A stretch of DNA of 36,872 nucleotides. It comes from an uncultured Pseudomonadota bacterium. Its GTDB lineage: Bacteria > Pseudomonadota > Gammaproteobacteria > Ga0077536. The position numbers and the translations under genes were made by a program. Below, one piece after another: positions 10,804 to 19,801 of this stretch. Under the pieces are notes generated by a model. The model ran no database searches and was not told where the DNA came from. It worked only from the letters and a program-made list of their open reading frames with translations. The DNA lies in assembly GCA_902551695.1 (NCBI GenBank), contig CACDEI010000010.1, positions 1 to 36,872 on the forward strand, written 5' to 3'. Each line of letters starts with the position of its first letter. Position 1 is the first letter of the stretch.

Positions 10804-13664
10804 AGGGAACGCTCCTTAACACTCCTGGAGGTTAGCTCTTCTGCAATTATTCTTCCTCTTTTTCCCACAGCGATCCTTAGCAGATACCAACTAAAAATAA
10901 GGAGCATAAAGGCGGAAAAATAGTTGAAGTATTCCAAGAATATCTTGCCGCGCGTACTTAAGGATGGCAAAGTTCTAATAAACTGCCCCCGCCCCCTTAT
11001 AGTCAGAAGACCCACATCTTCCAAAGACCAATCCACGGCGTTATATATCAAATTCGCTGGGGTTTCATATCTGGTCCCCATGGCAGATGAGGCTAAATCT
11101 AACATCACGTCGGATACGAAAGTATTAGAACTGAAGAACATAATCTTCGCGTTTTCTGGCGACTTTAGAATTTTTTTGAAAACAACCTCAGCCTGATCTT
11201 CTCCCGTTGAATCTTCAGCCTTTTCTGAAACACCGTCTTCAAAGGGGTTAGATCTATCTTTGAAATAACTCTCAAAGCTTCCCTCGATACTTACTCCCAG
11301 CAGACTTTTTTTCATTTCATCAGGAACCTCGAACCCAAAATCACCATAGTTGTCATAATCAGGCTGCAGAGCTAGAGACGTAGATACCCATGACTCACTA
11401 GAGCTCTCCAATATTTTCTCTATTTTTTTATCGCCTTTAGGGTCCTCTTCCAGTTTTATTGGGGAACCCCAAGACAAAGTAACTTGTTCAAGCCCGCTGA
11501 ACACCCCAGCTTTGCTATTCCTCTCGTCTCGTATATCAATAAAATAAGGGTAATCTATGAGTTGTGTTTCCTGAATAACGAAACCGCCGATATTACGATC
11601 AACAGGCACGGGGAAGGGCATATTTTTTTTATCTAACACCAACGCTTTTTCAACCGTTATTCCATTGGCCAAAAGCCAATTTTCTAATCCTGTCTGAGAC
11701 TCTTGTACAGTTATCGCATCTCCAGTGGATATATCAAAAGGCGATGAAGCAATGACAATCGTTCCTCCACGCATCAAAAATTGATCGATAGCAAATAAAG
11801 ATTTTTCGTCTAGGTTTTTAGGCGATATCACTACCAAAAGGTCTATGTTGGCTGGCACAGTAGAATCCGAAAGTGTTAAATCCTCCACTAAGTAGGATTC
11901 CAGTAACTTAGTCCTCAAGGCAGATATACCCGAACTACCAATAAGTCCTGATCTTTCTGAAATAGATGCTGCAATTCCGACAGTTTTCATAAAACCAGTA
12001 CCGAGCTTTTTTATCGCTTCGTTTATATTTTTCTCCAAGGATGACGGTGTTAAATCCTCGGGCAAATCAATCTGCACCTTTTTTTCCCCACTCTCCAAAA
12101 CCAAATAAAACCAAAAGTGACTGGTACTAAAATAACTTGTCGTCATTGGTTGAAAGCCAAACTCTTCTTCTAACTCCAACCGAACCTTCCCATTGTCAGC
12201 CTCGGGATCAAAATATTGATAAGAGAATTTTCCTTTGTTCTCGCCTGACATTTTTTTCAGCAAGCTATCTAAGTTGACTCTCAGAGGAACAATCGACTCA
12301 GGCAAGACATCTTCCGGAGACACGTATGCTTTCAGTTTCACTTGCTCCTGAAGGTTTTCGAACAAAGAACTTTTGCTTGCGTAATTTTTGAGAACCTTTT
12401 TAATCGCCTGAGTGACATCGTATTCAGGATTTCTCAAATCTATCCGGATATCTGTTTCGGCCTCCGCCTTCACACTTATTAGATCTCTAAAATCCAAAAT
12501 CTCATACTCATCAACGTATGACACTAGAATATTAAAGTAAGAATTGACCACCGAAGATTGATATTTGCTAGCAAACTGAAAAGGAATTGGCTTAATGCCA
12601 TACCGTTCATTAGCTTCTCTCTCTAACTCAGGATGGTTCGCTGGATCTATAAACTCTATAGTGAGCTGTCGCCCTCCAGCGATTTTATATTCCTCTAATA
12701 TGTCTCGAATTCTAGGCACAAGTGGCGACAAAAGGGGATGAGTTTCTGAACTAAAATAGCCTCTGATGAGCAGCGGCTCTGTCGCTTGTTGAATATAGTC
12801 TTTGGTTACATCAGAAACGCTATAAATGTTATCTTTAGTTAAATCGACCCTCAAACCACTTAGGTAGGCTAGCCATAGATTCCCAACACAAAGATTGGCC
12901 AACACCAAAAATAGTACAAAGTGCAACCCCGTCCAGTTTTCAGTTACACCACGAACTCGCTCCACTCGAAAAACGTTCAAGCAAAGAAAAACACCCGCGA
13001 AGCTGAAGTAATAGAAAATGTCTCTAAAATCTACAACTCCTCTCATAATGGATTCAAAATGGACTTGCGGCGCTAGGAATTTAAAAATATCTTTTAGCTC
13101 AGCGCCAAAAAAACTAGTCACAGCGTCTGTACCTAATATGTAGAAAAACCCACAAATTAAGCTACTTAATATGAGGCTCTCTATTTGACTCTCGGACCTA
13201 GAGCTAACATACAATCCAACTGCAAGATATCCAGCAGCCAAAAACAATGTGGCGACATATCCACCCATCACCGGGCCCCAATCTAATTCCGCAACAAAAT
13301 TAACAGTGAACGGCAGAATCATCGTAAACGCTAATGCTAGCCCGATAATAACCAGGCATGCAAAAAATTTGCCCAGAACCAATTCCCAAATTTCGACGGA
13401 AGAAGTCATGAGCAACTCTATCGTGCCAGTACGCCTTTCCTCTGACCACATTCTCATCGTGATCGCAGAGGCCAAGAAAATCATAATAACTGGCATCCAC
13501 TCAAATAAAGGTCGCACATCAGCCAAGTTCCTGGAAAAAAATTTCTCTACCCAGAAAAAACTAAATAAAGTCGCTAGGAGATAGGCTCCGAAAAATACCA
13601 GAGCAACGGGACTGCAAAGAAAAGTTTTTATCTCTTTTTTAAAAACCGCAACCAACTTCAGCAC
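10800..13664 (-). CDS. ABC-2 permease fused to GldG-like auxiliary protein (GldF-GldG fusion)
   Basis: N-terminal about 240 aa is an ABC-2 type permease (KKEIKTFLCSPVALVFFGAYLL; MRMWSEERRTGTIELLMTSSV). Then a TM plus GldG-type periplasmic domain and a C-terminal TM. Confidence 0.88.
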   Translation of the reverse strand: MLKLVAVFKKEIKTFLCSPVALVFFGAYLLATLFSFFWVEKFFSRNLADVRPLFEWMPVIMIFLASAITMRMWSEERRTGTIELLMTSSVEIWELVLGKFFACLVIIGLALAFTMILPFTVNFVAELDWGPVMGGYVATLFLAAGYLAVGLYVSSRSESQIESLILSSLICGFFYILGTDAVTSFFGAELKDIFKFLAPQVHFESIMRGVVDFRDIFYYFSFAGVFLCLNVFRVERVRGVTENWTGLHFVLFLVLANLCVGNLWLAYLSGLRVDLTKDNIYSVSDVTKDYIQQATEPLLIRGYFSSETHPLLSPLVPRIRDILEEYKIAGGRQLTIEFIDPANHPELEREANERYGIKPIPFQFASKYQSSVVNSYFNILVSYVDEYEILDFRDLISVKAEAETDIRIDLRNPEYDVTQAIKKVLKNYASKSSLFENLQEQVKLKAYVSPEDVLPESIVPLRVNLDSLLKKMSGENKGKFSYQYFDPEADNGKVRLELEEEFGFQPMTTSYFSTSHFWFYLVLESGEKKVQIDLPEDLTPSSLEKNINEAIKKLGTGFMKTVGIAASISERSGLIGSSGISALRTKLLESYLVEDLTLSDSTVPANIDLLVVISPKNLDEKSLFAIDQFLMRGGTIVIASSPFDISTGDAITVQESQTGLENWLLANGITVEKALVLDKKNMPFPVPVDRNIGGFVIQETQLIDYPYFIDIRDERNSKAGVFSGLEQVTLSWGSPIKLEEDPKGDKKIEKILESSSESWVSTSLALQPDYDNYGDFGFEVPDEMKKSLLGVSIEGSFESYFKDRSNPFEDGVSEKAEDSTGEDQAEVVFKKILKSPENAKIMFFSSNTFVSDVMLDLASSAMGTRYETPANLIYNAVDWSLEDVGLLTIRGRGQFIRTLPSLSTRGKIFLEYFNYFSAFMLLIFSWYLLRIAVGKRGRIIAEELTSRSVKERSL

Positions 13665-13676
13665 AAAAAATAGCCT

Positions 13677-14585
13677 CTAAATTTCATTAAATATGGTTTC
13701 CAAATCACGTTTTTCTTTTGAGAGCTCTGATAAACCGAAACCCGCTTCCACTACCAACCGAGCAACTTCTGAAACAACGGCCTCATTTTTCAAGGTTAGA
13801 GTGTATTGAAAGCCCGTTTCGTTTTTCTCAATGAAGTTAAGCGTCGCAAATTTTGCTAGTGGTCCTACAGCCGTACCAAAATCTTCTAGCTCCTTATCGA
13901 CAGTAACAGTAAATCTTCCTTGAGCACTGAGATCAACGAGTTTTGAGTCTAATGCCTTTCTACCTTCCTTTATCACGATAACCCTATCACAGACTGACTC
14001 CACCTCTTTCAATATATGCGTCGACAAAATCACAGTTGTATTATTATCCGAAAGTCCTTTTATCGTCCTTCGCATTTGCTGAACCTGGACAGGATCCAAA
14101 CCATTTGTAGGTTCATCCAAAATGAGCACCTTAGGCTGATGCAAGATAGCTTGAGCCACACCCACACGTTGCCTAAAACCTTTGGAAAGAGTTCCAATGG
14201 TATGATTTGACTTGGCCGCTAAATCTGTTTTTTTTAGCGCATTTTCTATAGCGAACGGCAAAAGGCTCTCTTGTACACCTCGTAGAATAGCGGTATACCC
14301 AAGATAATCTAAAACCGTCATCTCTTCGTAAAGAACGTTATTTTCGGGGAGATACCCTATTTTAGCCTGTGAGGCCGATATCCGAGACCAGATATTCTGC
14401 CCTTCGAGTTCCACCCACCCCTCAAGAGGACGAAGAAAGCCCGTCAAGATTTTCATAATTGTACTTTTCCCGGCACCGTTGGGTCCAAGTAAACCGACTA
14501 TCTCTCCCGAGTTTATCTCGAATGAGACCTCGTCCACTGCCAGTGTGTCGCCGTAACGGTGTGAGAGAGAACTAACCTTAATCAT
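13677..14585 (-). CDS. ABC transporter ATP-binding protein (GldA-like)
   Basis: Walker A GLLGPNGAGKST, signature LSKGFRQRVGVAQAI, Walker B KVLILDEPTNGLDP. Confidence 0.95.
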   Translation of the reverse strand: MIKVSSLSHRYGDTLAVDEVSFEINSGEIVGLLGPNGAGKSTIMKILTGFLRPLEGWVELEGQNIWSRISASQAKIGYLPENNVLYEEMTVLDYLGYTAILRGVQESLLPFAIENALKKTDLAAKSNHTIGTLSKGFRQRVGVAQAILHQPKVLILDEPTNGLDPVQVQQMRRTIKGLSDNNTTVILSTHILKEVESVCDRVIVIKEGRKALDSKLVDLSAQGRFTVTVDKELEDFGTAVGPLAKFATLNFIEKNETGFQYTLTLKNEAVVSEVARLVVEAGFGLSELSKEKRDLETIFNEI

Positions 14586-14688
14586 CAGAAATTAGTCTTG
14601 GAATAATACATTATAATTGTCCCATATTATAAGGCACCTATGAAAAATCTATCAAATCTTTTTCATATAAAACCTCACGAAATTTCGG

Positions 14689-15129
14689 CTATGCGTTCTG
14701 AGAGCTCCACAGAGCATCAGCTTGTTCCCACCCTACGACGGCCTTTGGGCTTCCATCATCGTTAACAAATTGCAAGGGGCCGATAAAAGTCATATAGAAC
14801 TCACTATCGACCGGAAAAAAGGTCTTATCATGAAAAGCATTACATGATTCGTATCCGTAACCCAAAGCGTTCGCAGTTGATCCGCCATCATCCTTTCCTC
14901 CTCGAACCTCCATTTTACCTTTTGTCAAAAGATACTCCCCAGGCCCTACATGAATGTGACTTGCAAATGAGGAATTCTTCGGACAATCAAAGATCGCTGT
15001 CCATGAACCCAACTCTGGAGACACGTGTAAAAGTTTCCACCGAATACCTCCATCTGAGAAATCCTCCGGAAAAGGTTGCCAATCTACACTATCTATTTGA
15101 ACGTATTCCTCTTCGATTCTATTCTTCAT
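14689..15129 (-). CDS. ChrR-like cupin domain protein
   Basis: HVSPELGSWTAIFDCPKNSSFASHIHVGPGEYLLTKGKMEVRGG cupin-like pattern. Confidence 0.7.
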   Translation of the reverse strand: MKNRIEEEYVQIDSVDWQPFPEDFSDGGIRWKLLHVSPELGSWTAIFDCPKNSSFASHIHVGPGEYLLTKGKMEVRGGKDDGGSTANALGYGYESCNAFHDKTFFPVDSEFYMTFIGPLQFVNDDGSPKAVVGWEQADALWSSQNA

Positions 15130-15308
15130 TTCTCGCTCCTCTTTTTTAAGGTTTGCCCTGCTACAAACCTATATTAGCTCTTTGAAAAACTAGTTAAAAC
15201 AAGACATTTCTTCTACCCGGCCGTGCTATTATTAAGGCTAAATAACTAAGGCTAGACTGGATTTTATCAGGTTTTTCCATTAACACTGAAATAACAAGAG
15301 AGCTCAAC

Positions 15309-16442
15309 ATGCCGGAAAAAGGTGTTTTTATAGAAAAAGTAGCTAATAAAAGATCCTTACGCGATTTTATAGGGGTTCCATGGAACGTTTATGGTGAGAC
15401 AGATAATTGGGTGCCTCCTCTAAAGATTGAACGTCAAATGGCTTTATCACCTTCGCAAGGAGTATTTCAACACCTGAGTTGGTCAGGATGGGTGGCCTAT
15501 GAAAATGGGGTCCCTGTTGGAAGAATATCCGCACAAATAGATCAATCTCACCTGTCGAAACGAGGAGACAAAACTGGCTTTTTCGGTTTTCTAGAGGCAG
15601 TGAATAAACAGAGTATTTTCAGCGAGCTGTTCGAACGAGCAGAAACTTGGCTAAAAGAGAGAGGGATTTCCCAAGTCATGGGGCCCTTTAGTCTTAATAT
15701 TAACCAAGAGGTCGGCTTGCTAGTTGATGGCTTTGATACAGATCCCTATTTTATGATGCCAAATGGTCTACATTATTACGCCTCCCACCTAGAGAACCTC
15801 GCCTACAAGAAAGAAATGGATTTATACGCGTATATGATTAAGGCAAGTTTTCAACCACCTAAGGTGATGTGCAAATTGATAGGAAGCATGCCTAAAAGCA
15901 TGACAATCCGCTCGATCAATAAAAAAGATCTCACAAATGAACTAGAAATAATCAGAAATATTTTCAATGATGCTTGGAGTGAAAATTGGGGCTTTATACC
16001 CTTCGGGAAAACTGAATTTCAAACAATTGGCAGAGAAATGTTGATGCTCATACCAGATAGTTTTATACAGATCGCAAGTATAGAAGGCGAACCGGCGGCT
16101 TTTATAGTTCTGCTCCCTAACGTTAACGAAGCCGTGAAAGATCTTAACGGCAAACTTTGGCCAACCGGTTGGATAAAATTACTTTACCGATTAAAAATAA
16201 CCTACCCAAAAAGCGCCAGAATACCTTTAATGGGAGTAAGAAAAAAGTACCATGACACCAAGCTGGGACCGGGTTTAGCTTTGTCCGTCGTGAACGCTTT
16301 GAGGAAGCCAGCCACCTTAAATTTGATAGACGATGTTGAAATGTCATGGATTCTAGAAAATAACAGCGCCATGAGCAACATAATCAAAATTCTAGGCGGC
16401 TATCGATCCAAGACGTATCGCGTCTATAAAAAGAATCTATAA
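15309..16442 (+). CDS. GNAT-fold acyltransferase, candidate bacterial ceramide synthase (YghO/bCerS-like)
   Basis: VMGPFSLNINQEVGLLVDGFDTDPYFMMPNGLHYYASHLENLAYKKEMDLYAYM resembles the YghO/CCNA_01212-type family. Located in the same cluster as Spt, ACP, CerR-like and acyl ligase genes. Confidence 0.75.
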   Translation: MPEKGVFIEKVANKRSLRDFIGVPWNVYGETDNWVPPLKIERQMALSPSQGVFQHLSWSGWVAYENGVPVGRISAQIDQSHLSKRGDKTGFFGFLEAVNKQSIFSELFERAETWLKERGISQVMGPFSLNINQEVGLLVDGFDTDPYFMMPNGLHYYASHLENLAYKKEMDLYAYMIKASFQPPKVMCKLIGSMPKSMTIRSINKKDLTNELEIIRNIFNDAWSENWGFIPFGKTEFQTIGREMLMLIPDSFIQIASIEGEPAAFIVLLPNVNEAVKDLNGKLWPTGWIKLLYRLKITYPKSARIPLMGVRKKYHDTKLGPGLALSVVNALRKPATLNLIDDVEMSWILENNSAMSNIIKILGGYRSKTYRVYKKNL

Positions 16443-16463
16443 AGAGTCGAGGACAAGCACGGA

Positions 16464-17249
16464 ATGGAAAACTTATCGGTCGTTGTCCTCGCGGGAGAAA
16501 GGCCTATCGAACAGGATCACCAAACTACAAACCCCAACATTTTCACTTTGATTGCAGGAGTACCGACAATCGAAAGAGTGATCAGCACCCTTTCATCTAG
16601 CCAAAAATTTTCTCACATTTTAGTTGTTGGGCCCGAAAGGGCAAAAAAAGATGACTCTGAGATTATGAAAAGAATTCTAGCACAAAGAAAAGTAGAGTAT
16701 GTTGAACCTTCGTCCGGACCTAGTGAAAGTGCTGCCAAAGCATTTATGATGTCCGATAATCCAGTACTTCTTACTACAGCCGATCACCCTCTTCTTAACG
16801 TCAGGATAATTGAAAACTTTGTGCAAGCTAGCGTCGAGAATCGGGCTGATTTTATTGTGGGTTTGGTACCCTATGAAGTTATAAAAAATTCATTTCCAGA
16901 GAGTCGAAGAACGAAGCTGCAGTTTAGTGATAAAACTCTTTGTGGAAGCAATCTCTTTTTTCTGAAAAGCAAGAAATGCTCCAACATCTTAAATCTCTGG
17001 ACTAAATTAGAAGCGTTGCGAAAAAGTCCGTGGAAACTTGCGAGCCAATTCGGCCTACTATATCTGATAAGGTATAAACTTGGGATGCTCACTACTCAAG
17101 ACGCATTTAATGTTTTGAGTAGACAAACGGATTGCAGGGCAAGCTATGTTATAATAGACCAACCAAGAGCTGCCATCGATGTAGATTCATGGGAAGACCT
17201 ATCTTTGGCAGAGCGAATTATCGGAGCAGATTCAGAAAGCAATGATTAA
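16464..17249 (+). CDS. MobA-like nucleotidyltransferase family protein
   Basis: SVVVLAGERPIEQDH, PTIERVISTL, VLLTTADHPLLN: NTP-transferase-like fold with a variant N-terminal glycine motif. Confidence 0.75.
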   Translation: MENLSVVVLAGERPIEQDHQTTNPNIFTLIAGVPTIERVISTLSSSQKFSHILVVGPERAKKDDSEIMKRILAQRKVEYVEPSSGPSESAAKAFMMSDNPVLLTTADHPLLNVRIIENFVQASVENRADFIVGLVPYEVIKNSFPESRRTKLQFSDKTLCGSNLFFLKSKKCSNILNLWTKLEALRKSPWKLASQFGLLYLIRYKLGMLTTQDAFNVLSRQTDCRASYVIIDQPRAAIDVDSWEDLSLAERIIGADSESND

Positions 17250-17988
17250 ACCATTTTTGAGAAGCCTAATTCACTCTGGTGGAAAAAAGCTATTGCGAGC
17301 GGTTGGTGCATTTCAAGCACGACATTCTAGTGTAAAAACAACCCCATTTTTACCTAACAATTCTTTTTCATGTACTAATCTGTTGGAAGAAAGTTGGGAG
17401 GACATTCGTGAGGAATTAGATTCAGTTTGGGAGAGCCCAGAAGACATTCCTTCCTTCCATCAAATCAGCCCCGATCAAGCGAGAATTTCAAAGGGCAACA
17501 ATTGGAAAACATTCGCGTTCTATATATTTAAATCTCCCGTATCAGAAAATTGCAAGAAATGCCCAAAGACAAGTCGAATTCTAGCCAGCATCGATGGTTT
17601 ACAAAATGCTTGGTTTTCCATTCTGGCACCCGGCTATAGAATACCCCCCCATAGGGGACCCACGAAAGCTCTAGTAAGATGCCATTTAGGACTTCAGATA
17701 CCTGATGCTTCGAGGAATTGTTGGATAAGAGTAGGCAACCAAAAACAGTACTGGTCGGAAGGTAAGTGCATGCTATTCGACGACACCTACGAGCATGAAG
17801 TAGAAAATGGTACTGATGAGTATCGAGCAGTACTTTTCATAGACTTAGACAGGCCAATGGATAAAATCGGAACTATTTTTAATAAGGCACTCCTATCAAT
17901 AGTGAAGGCCAGTCATTACGTCAAAGATCCTCTAGCGAACCTAGCCAAATGGAATAAAATGCTAAATAGAAGACAGAGAGAAAAATAG
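17242..17988 (+). CDS. Aspartyl/asparaginyl beta-hydroxylase family dioxygenase (LpxO-like)
   Basis: ILAPGYRIPPHRGPTKALVRCHLGLQIP ... CMLFDDTYEHEVENGTDEYRAVLFIDLDRPM (metal ligand His, Arg for 2-oxoglutarate); 8-bp overlap with the upstream gene. Confidence 0.88.
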   Translation: MIKPFLRSLIHSGGKKLLRAVGAFQARHSSVKTTPFLPNNSFSCTNLLEESWEDIREELDSVWESPEDIPSFHQISPDQARISKGNNWKTFAFYIFKSPVSENCKKCPKTSRILASIDGLQNAWFSILAPGYRIPPHRGPTKALVRCHLGLQIPDASRNCWIRVGNQKQYWSEGKCMLFDDTYEHEVENGTDEYRAVLFIDLDRPMDKIGTIFNKALLSIVKASHYVKDPLANLAKWNKMLNRRQREK

Positions 17989-18054
17989 TTATGATCTGCA
18001 GCAGCAAGATGACATGTTATCCTTAACAACTCAACGTAAAACCGTACAGAAAAA

Positions 18055-18795
18055 ATGAAAGCCATAATTTTAAGCGCCGGGCAAGGCAAGCGACTACTCC
18101 CCTTAACAAAGGACACCCCAAAAGCCGCGTTAAAGATTGGCACTCAGTCTCTGTTAGGCTGGCAACTACAGGAAATAAGTAAAACTAGCATTGAGGAAGT
18201 AGTTGTAATAACTGGATTCGGCGCAGATAAAATCGAAGACATAGTAGAAAAAAGTTCCTTCCATGGGGTAAGAACATTCTTCAATCCCTTTTATCAAAAT
18301 TGTGACAATCTAGGAACCTGTTGGGTTGCCAGGGGGGAAATGACCCGCCCTTTCGTCATTATCAATGGCGACACTATCTTTCAAGCTGGAGTTCTCAAGA
18401 AGCTTTTAGAGGACGAATCGAAATGCCCAATAACTATTGCATGCGACCAAAAACCTTCATACGACAGCGATGATATGAAAATCATAGAGAGAGAGGGAGA
18501 GATCCAAAGGGTCAGTAAAACGCTTCCCACCAACGAGGTAACCGGCGAATCCATTGGAATGATACGATTTAACTCAGTTGGGGCGAAGATATTTACTGAA
18601 CAACTAGAAACCATAATGAGGAAAAATAGTGGTCTTGGGAAATGGTACCTCTCGGCAATTGACTCACTCGCCGGCAATGGAACGGTTAGTTCTTGCTTTG
18701 TAGGCGATTTTAGCTGGTGTGAAGTGGACGACAAGGCTGACTTAGTCGCGGCAACTCAAAGCGTAAAACAATGGAACTTGGAAGCATTAAAATGA
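18055..18795 (+). CDS. LicC/phosphocholine-cytidylyltransferase-like or sugar/polyol-phosphate nucleotidyltransferase
   Basis: AIILSAGQGKRLLPLTKDTPKAALKIG signature; DNLGTCWVARGEM; FVIINGDTIF; WCEVDDKADL. Confidence 0.85.
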   Translation: MKAIILSAGQGKRLLPLTKDTPKAALKIGTQSLLGWQLQEISKTSIEEVVVITGFGADKIEDIVEKSSFHGVRTFFNPFYQNCDNLGTCWVARGEMTRPFVIINGDTIFQAGVLKKLLEDESKCPITIACDQKPSYDSDDMKIIEREGEIQRVSKTLPTNEVTGESIGMIRFNSVGAKIFTEQLETIMRKNSGLGKWYLSAIDSLAGNGTVSSCFVGDFSWCEVDDKADLVAATQSVKQWNLEALK

Positions 18796-19223
18796 ACTCT
18801 ACTATCACCAACTTCGGATATCCGGTAAATATTATTGAAGAATATACTAACTGGGTTGTAATGCTCAGGCCGGTACAATTAACTCTGGGGAGTCTGATAT
18901 TAGCTTGCAAGGAAGACGTCAAATCCTTTAGTGCACTCTCGAACTCATCCCAAAGAGAGTTATCAAAAGTGGTACTAGACATTGAGACAACGTTAAAATT
19001 TTGTTTCGACTATAGCAAGATAAACTATTTAATGTTGATGATGGTTGACCCTCACGTTCATTTCCATGTTTTTCCAAGATATGACGGGCAGCGCGTATTT
19101 GCTGGAACAATTTTCGAAGACTCTGATTGGCCCGGCCCTCCAGAAGTTTTGAGAAAGACAGAAATAAAACACGAGCTCTTCATAACTTTAAAAGATGAAA
19201 TTGCTAAGAACTGGGGTTCATAA
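18792..19223 (+). CDS. HIT family protein
   Basis: Histidine-triad motif HVHFHVFPRY. ATG at 18792 overlaps the upstream stop (ATGA). Confidence 0.85.
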   Translation: MNSTITNFGYPVNIIEEYTNWVVMLRPVQLTLGSLILACKEDVKSFSALSNSSQRELSKVVLDIETTLKFCFDYSKINYLMLMMVDPHVHFHVFPRYDGQRVFAGTIFEDSDWPGPPEVLRKTEIKHELFITLKDEIAKNWGS

Positions 19224-19240
19224 ACAAGTCTTTTGCACAT

Positions 19241-19783
19241 CTATTTTTTTGAGTGAAATTTCACCCTCCCCTCCCCGCTCGAACTAAGTTTTCCACTCTC
19301 ATATGAATAGACTAAAGAAGGGCCTGCAAAATGCTGCGAATCAGTTGTTATATAGGCATCTCCGATTGCGAATATCCTATTACTTAAAAAATCAAACTTA
19401 ACTGTTTTTCCAACAGCCTTCAGAGAATCATTTTCGCTCACATTCGTACTTTGTATGGTTGCAAGATTGCCGTCTACGATAATCACATCGGGACTGCTTA
19501 ACTGACCGCTGATTTTCATTTTCTCGCCAGTTATTTTCCAATCCACGCTTTCGAATACAACATCACCCTCGAGAGAGAGGGTTTGCGCGTCAAGCAGTTT
19601 GTATCCACTTTTGGCCTTTATCTTCACCACCTCATCTCCTTTGATTTCTGCAAATATCGAGTTATCTTCTCCAACTTCCATGGATAGTAAAGGCGGACTT
19701 AAAAAGCAAAAAATAAAGCAAAAAATAAGGTTTTTATGCTCGTCCCAAAACAGATAAAATGTAGTTGTTAGTTTCATTGTCAT
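19241..19783 (-). CDS. LptA/OstA-like periplasmic beta-jellyroll protein
   Basis: Hydrophobic N-terminus followed by repeated short beta-strands typical of OstA (LSLEGDVVFESVDWKITGEKMKISG... AVGKTVKFDFLSNRIFAIGDAYITTDSQHFAGPSLVYSYESGKLSSSGEGRVKF). Divergent from lptF. Confidence 0.72.
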   Translation of the reverse strand: MTMKLTTTFYLFWDEHKNLIFCFIFCFLSPPLLSMEVGEDNSIFAEIKGDEVVKIKAKSGYKLLDAQTLSLEGDVVFESVDWKITGEKMKISGQLSSPDVIIVDGNLATIQSTNVSENDSLKAVGKTVKFDFLSNRIFAIGDAYITTDSQHFAGPSLVYSYESGKLSSSGEGRVKFHSKK

Positions 19784-19801
19784 TTTAATTAAAGTACACC
19801 A

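Noticed and set aside
16144-16387. Short ORFs antisense to the bCerS candidate
   Set aside because: Low-complexity antisense translations with no family features.
18381-18982. Antisense ORFs of 117 and 90 aa opposite the LicC-like and HIT genes
   Set aside because: Opposite clear coding genes; no motif or start-site support.
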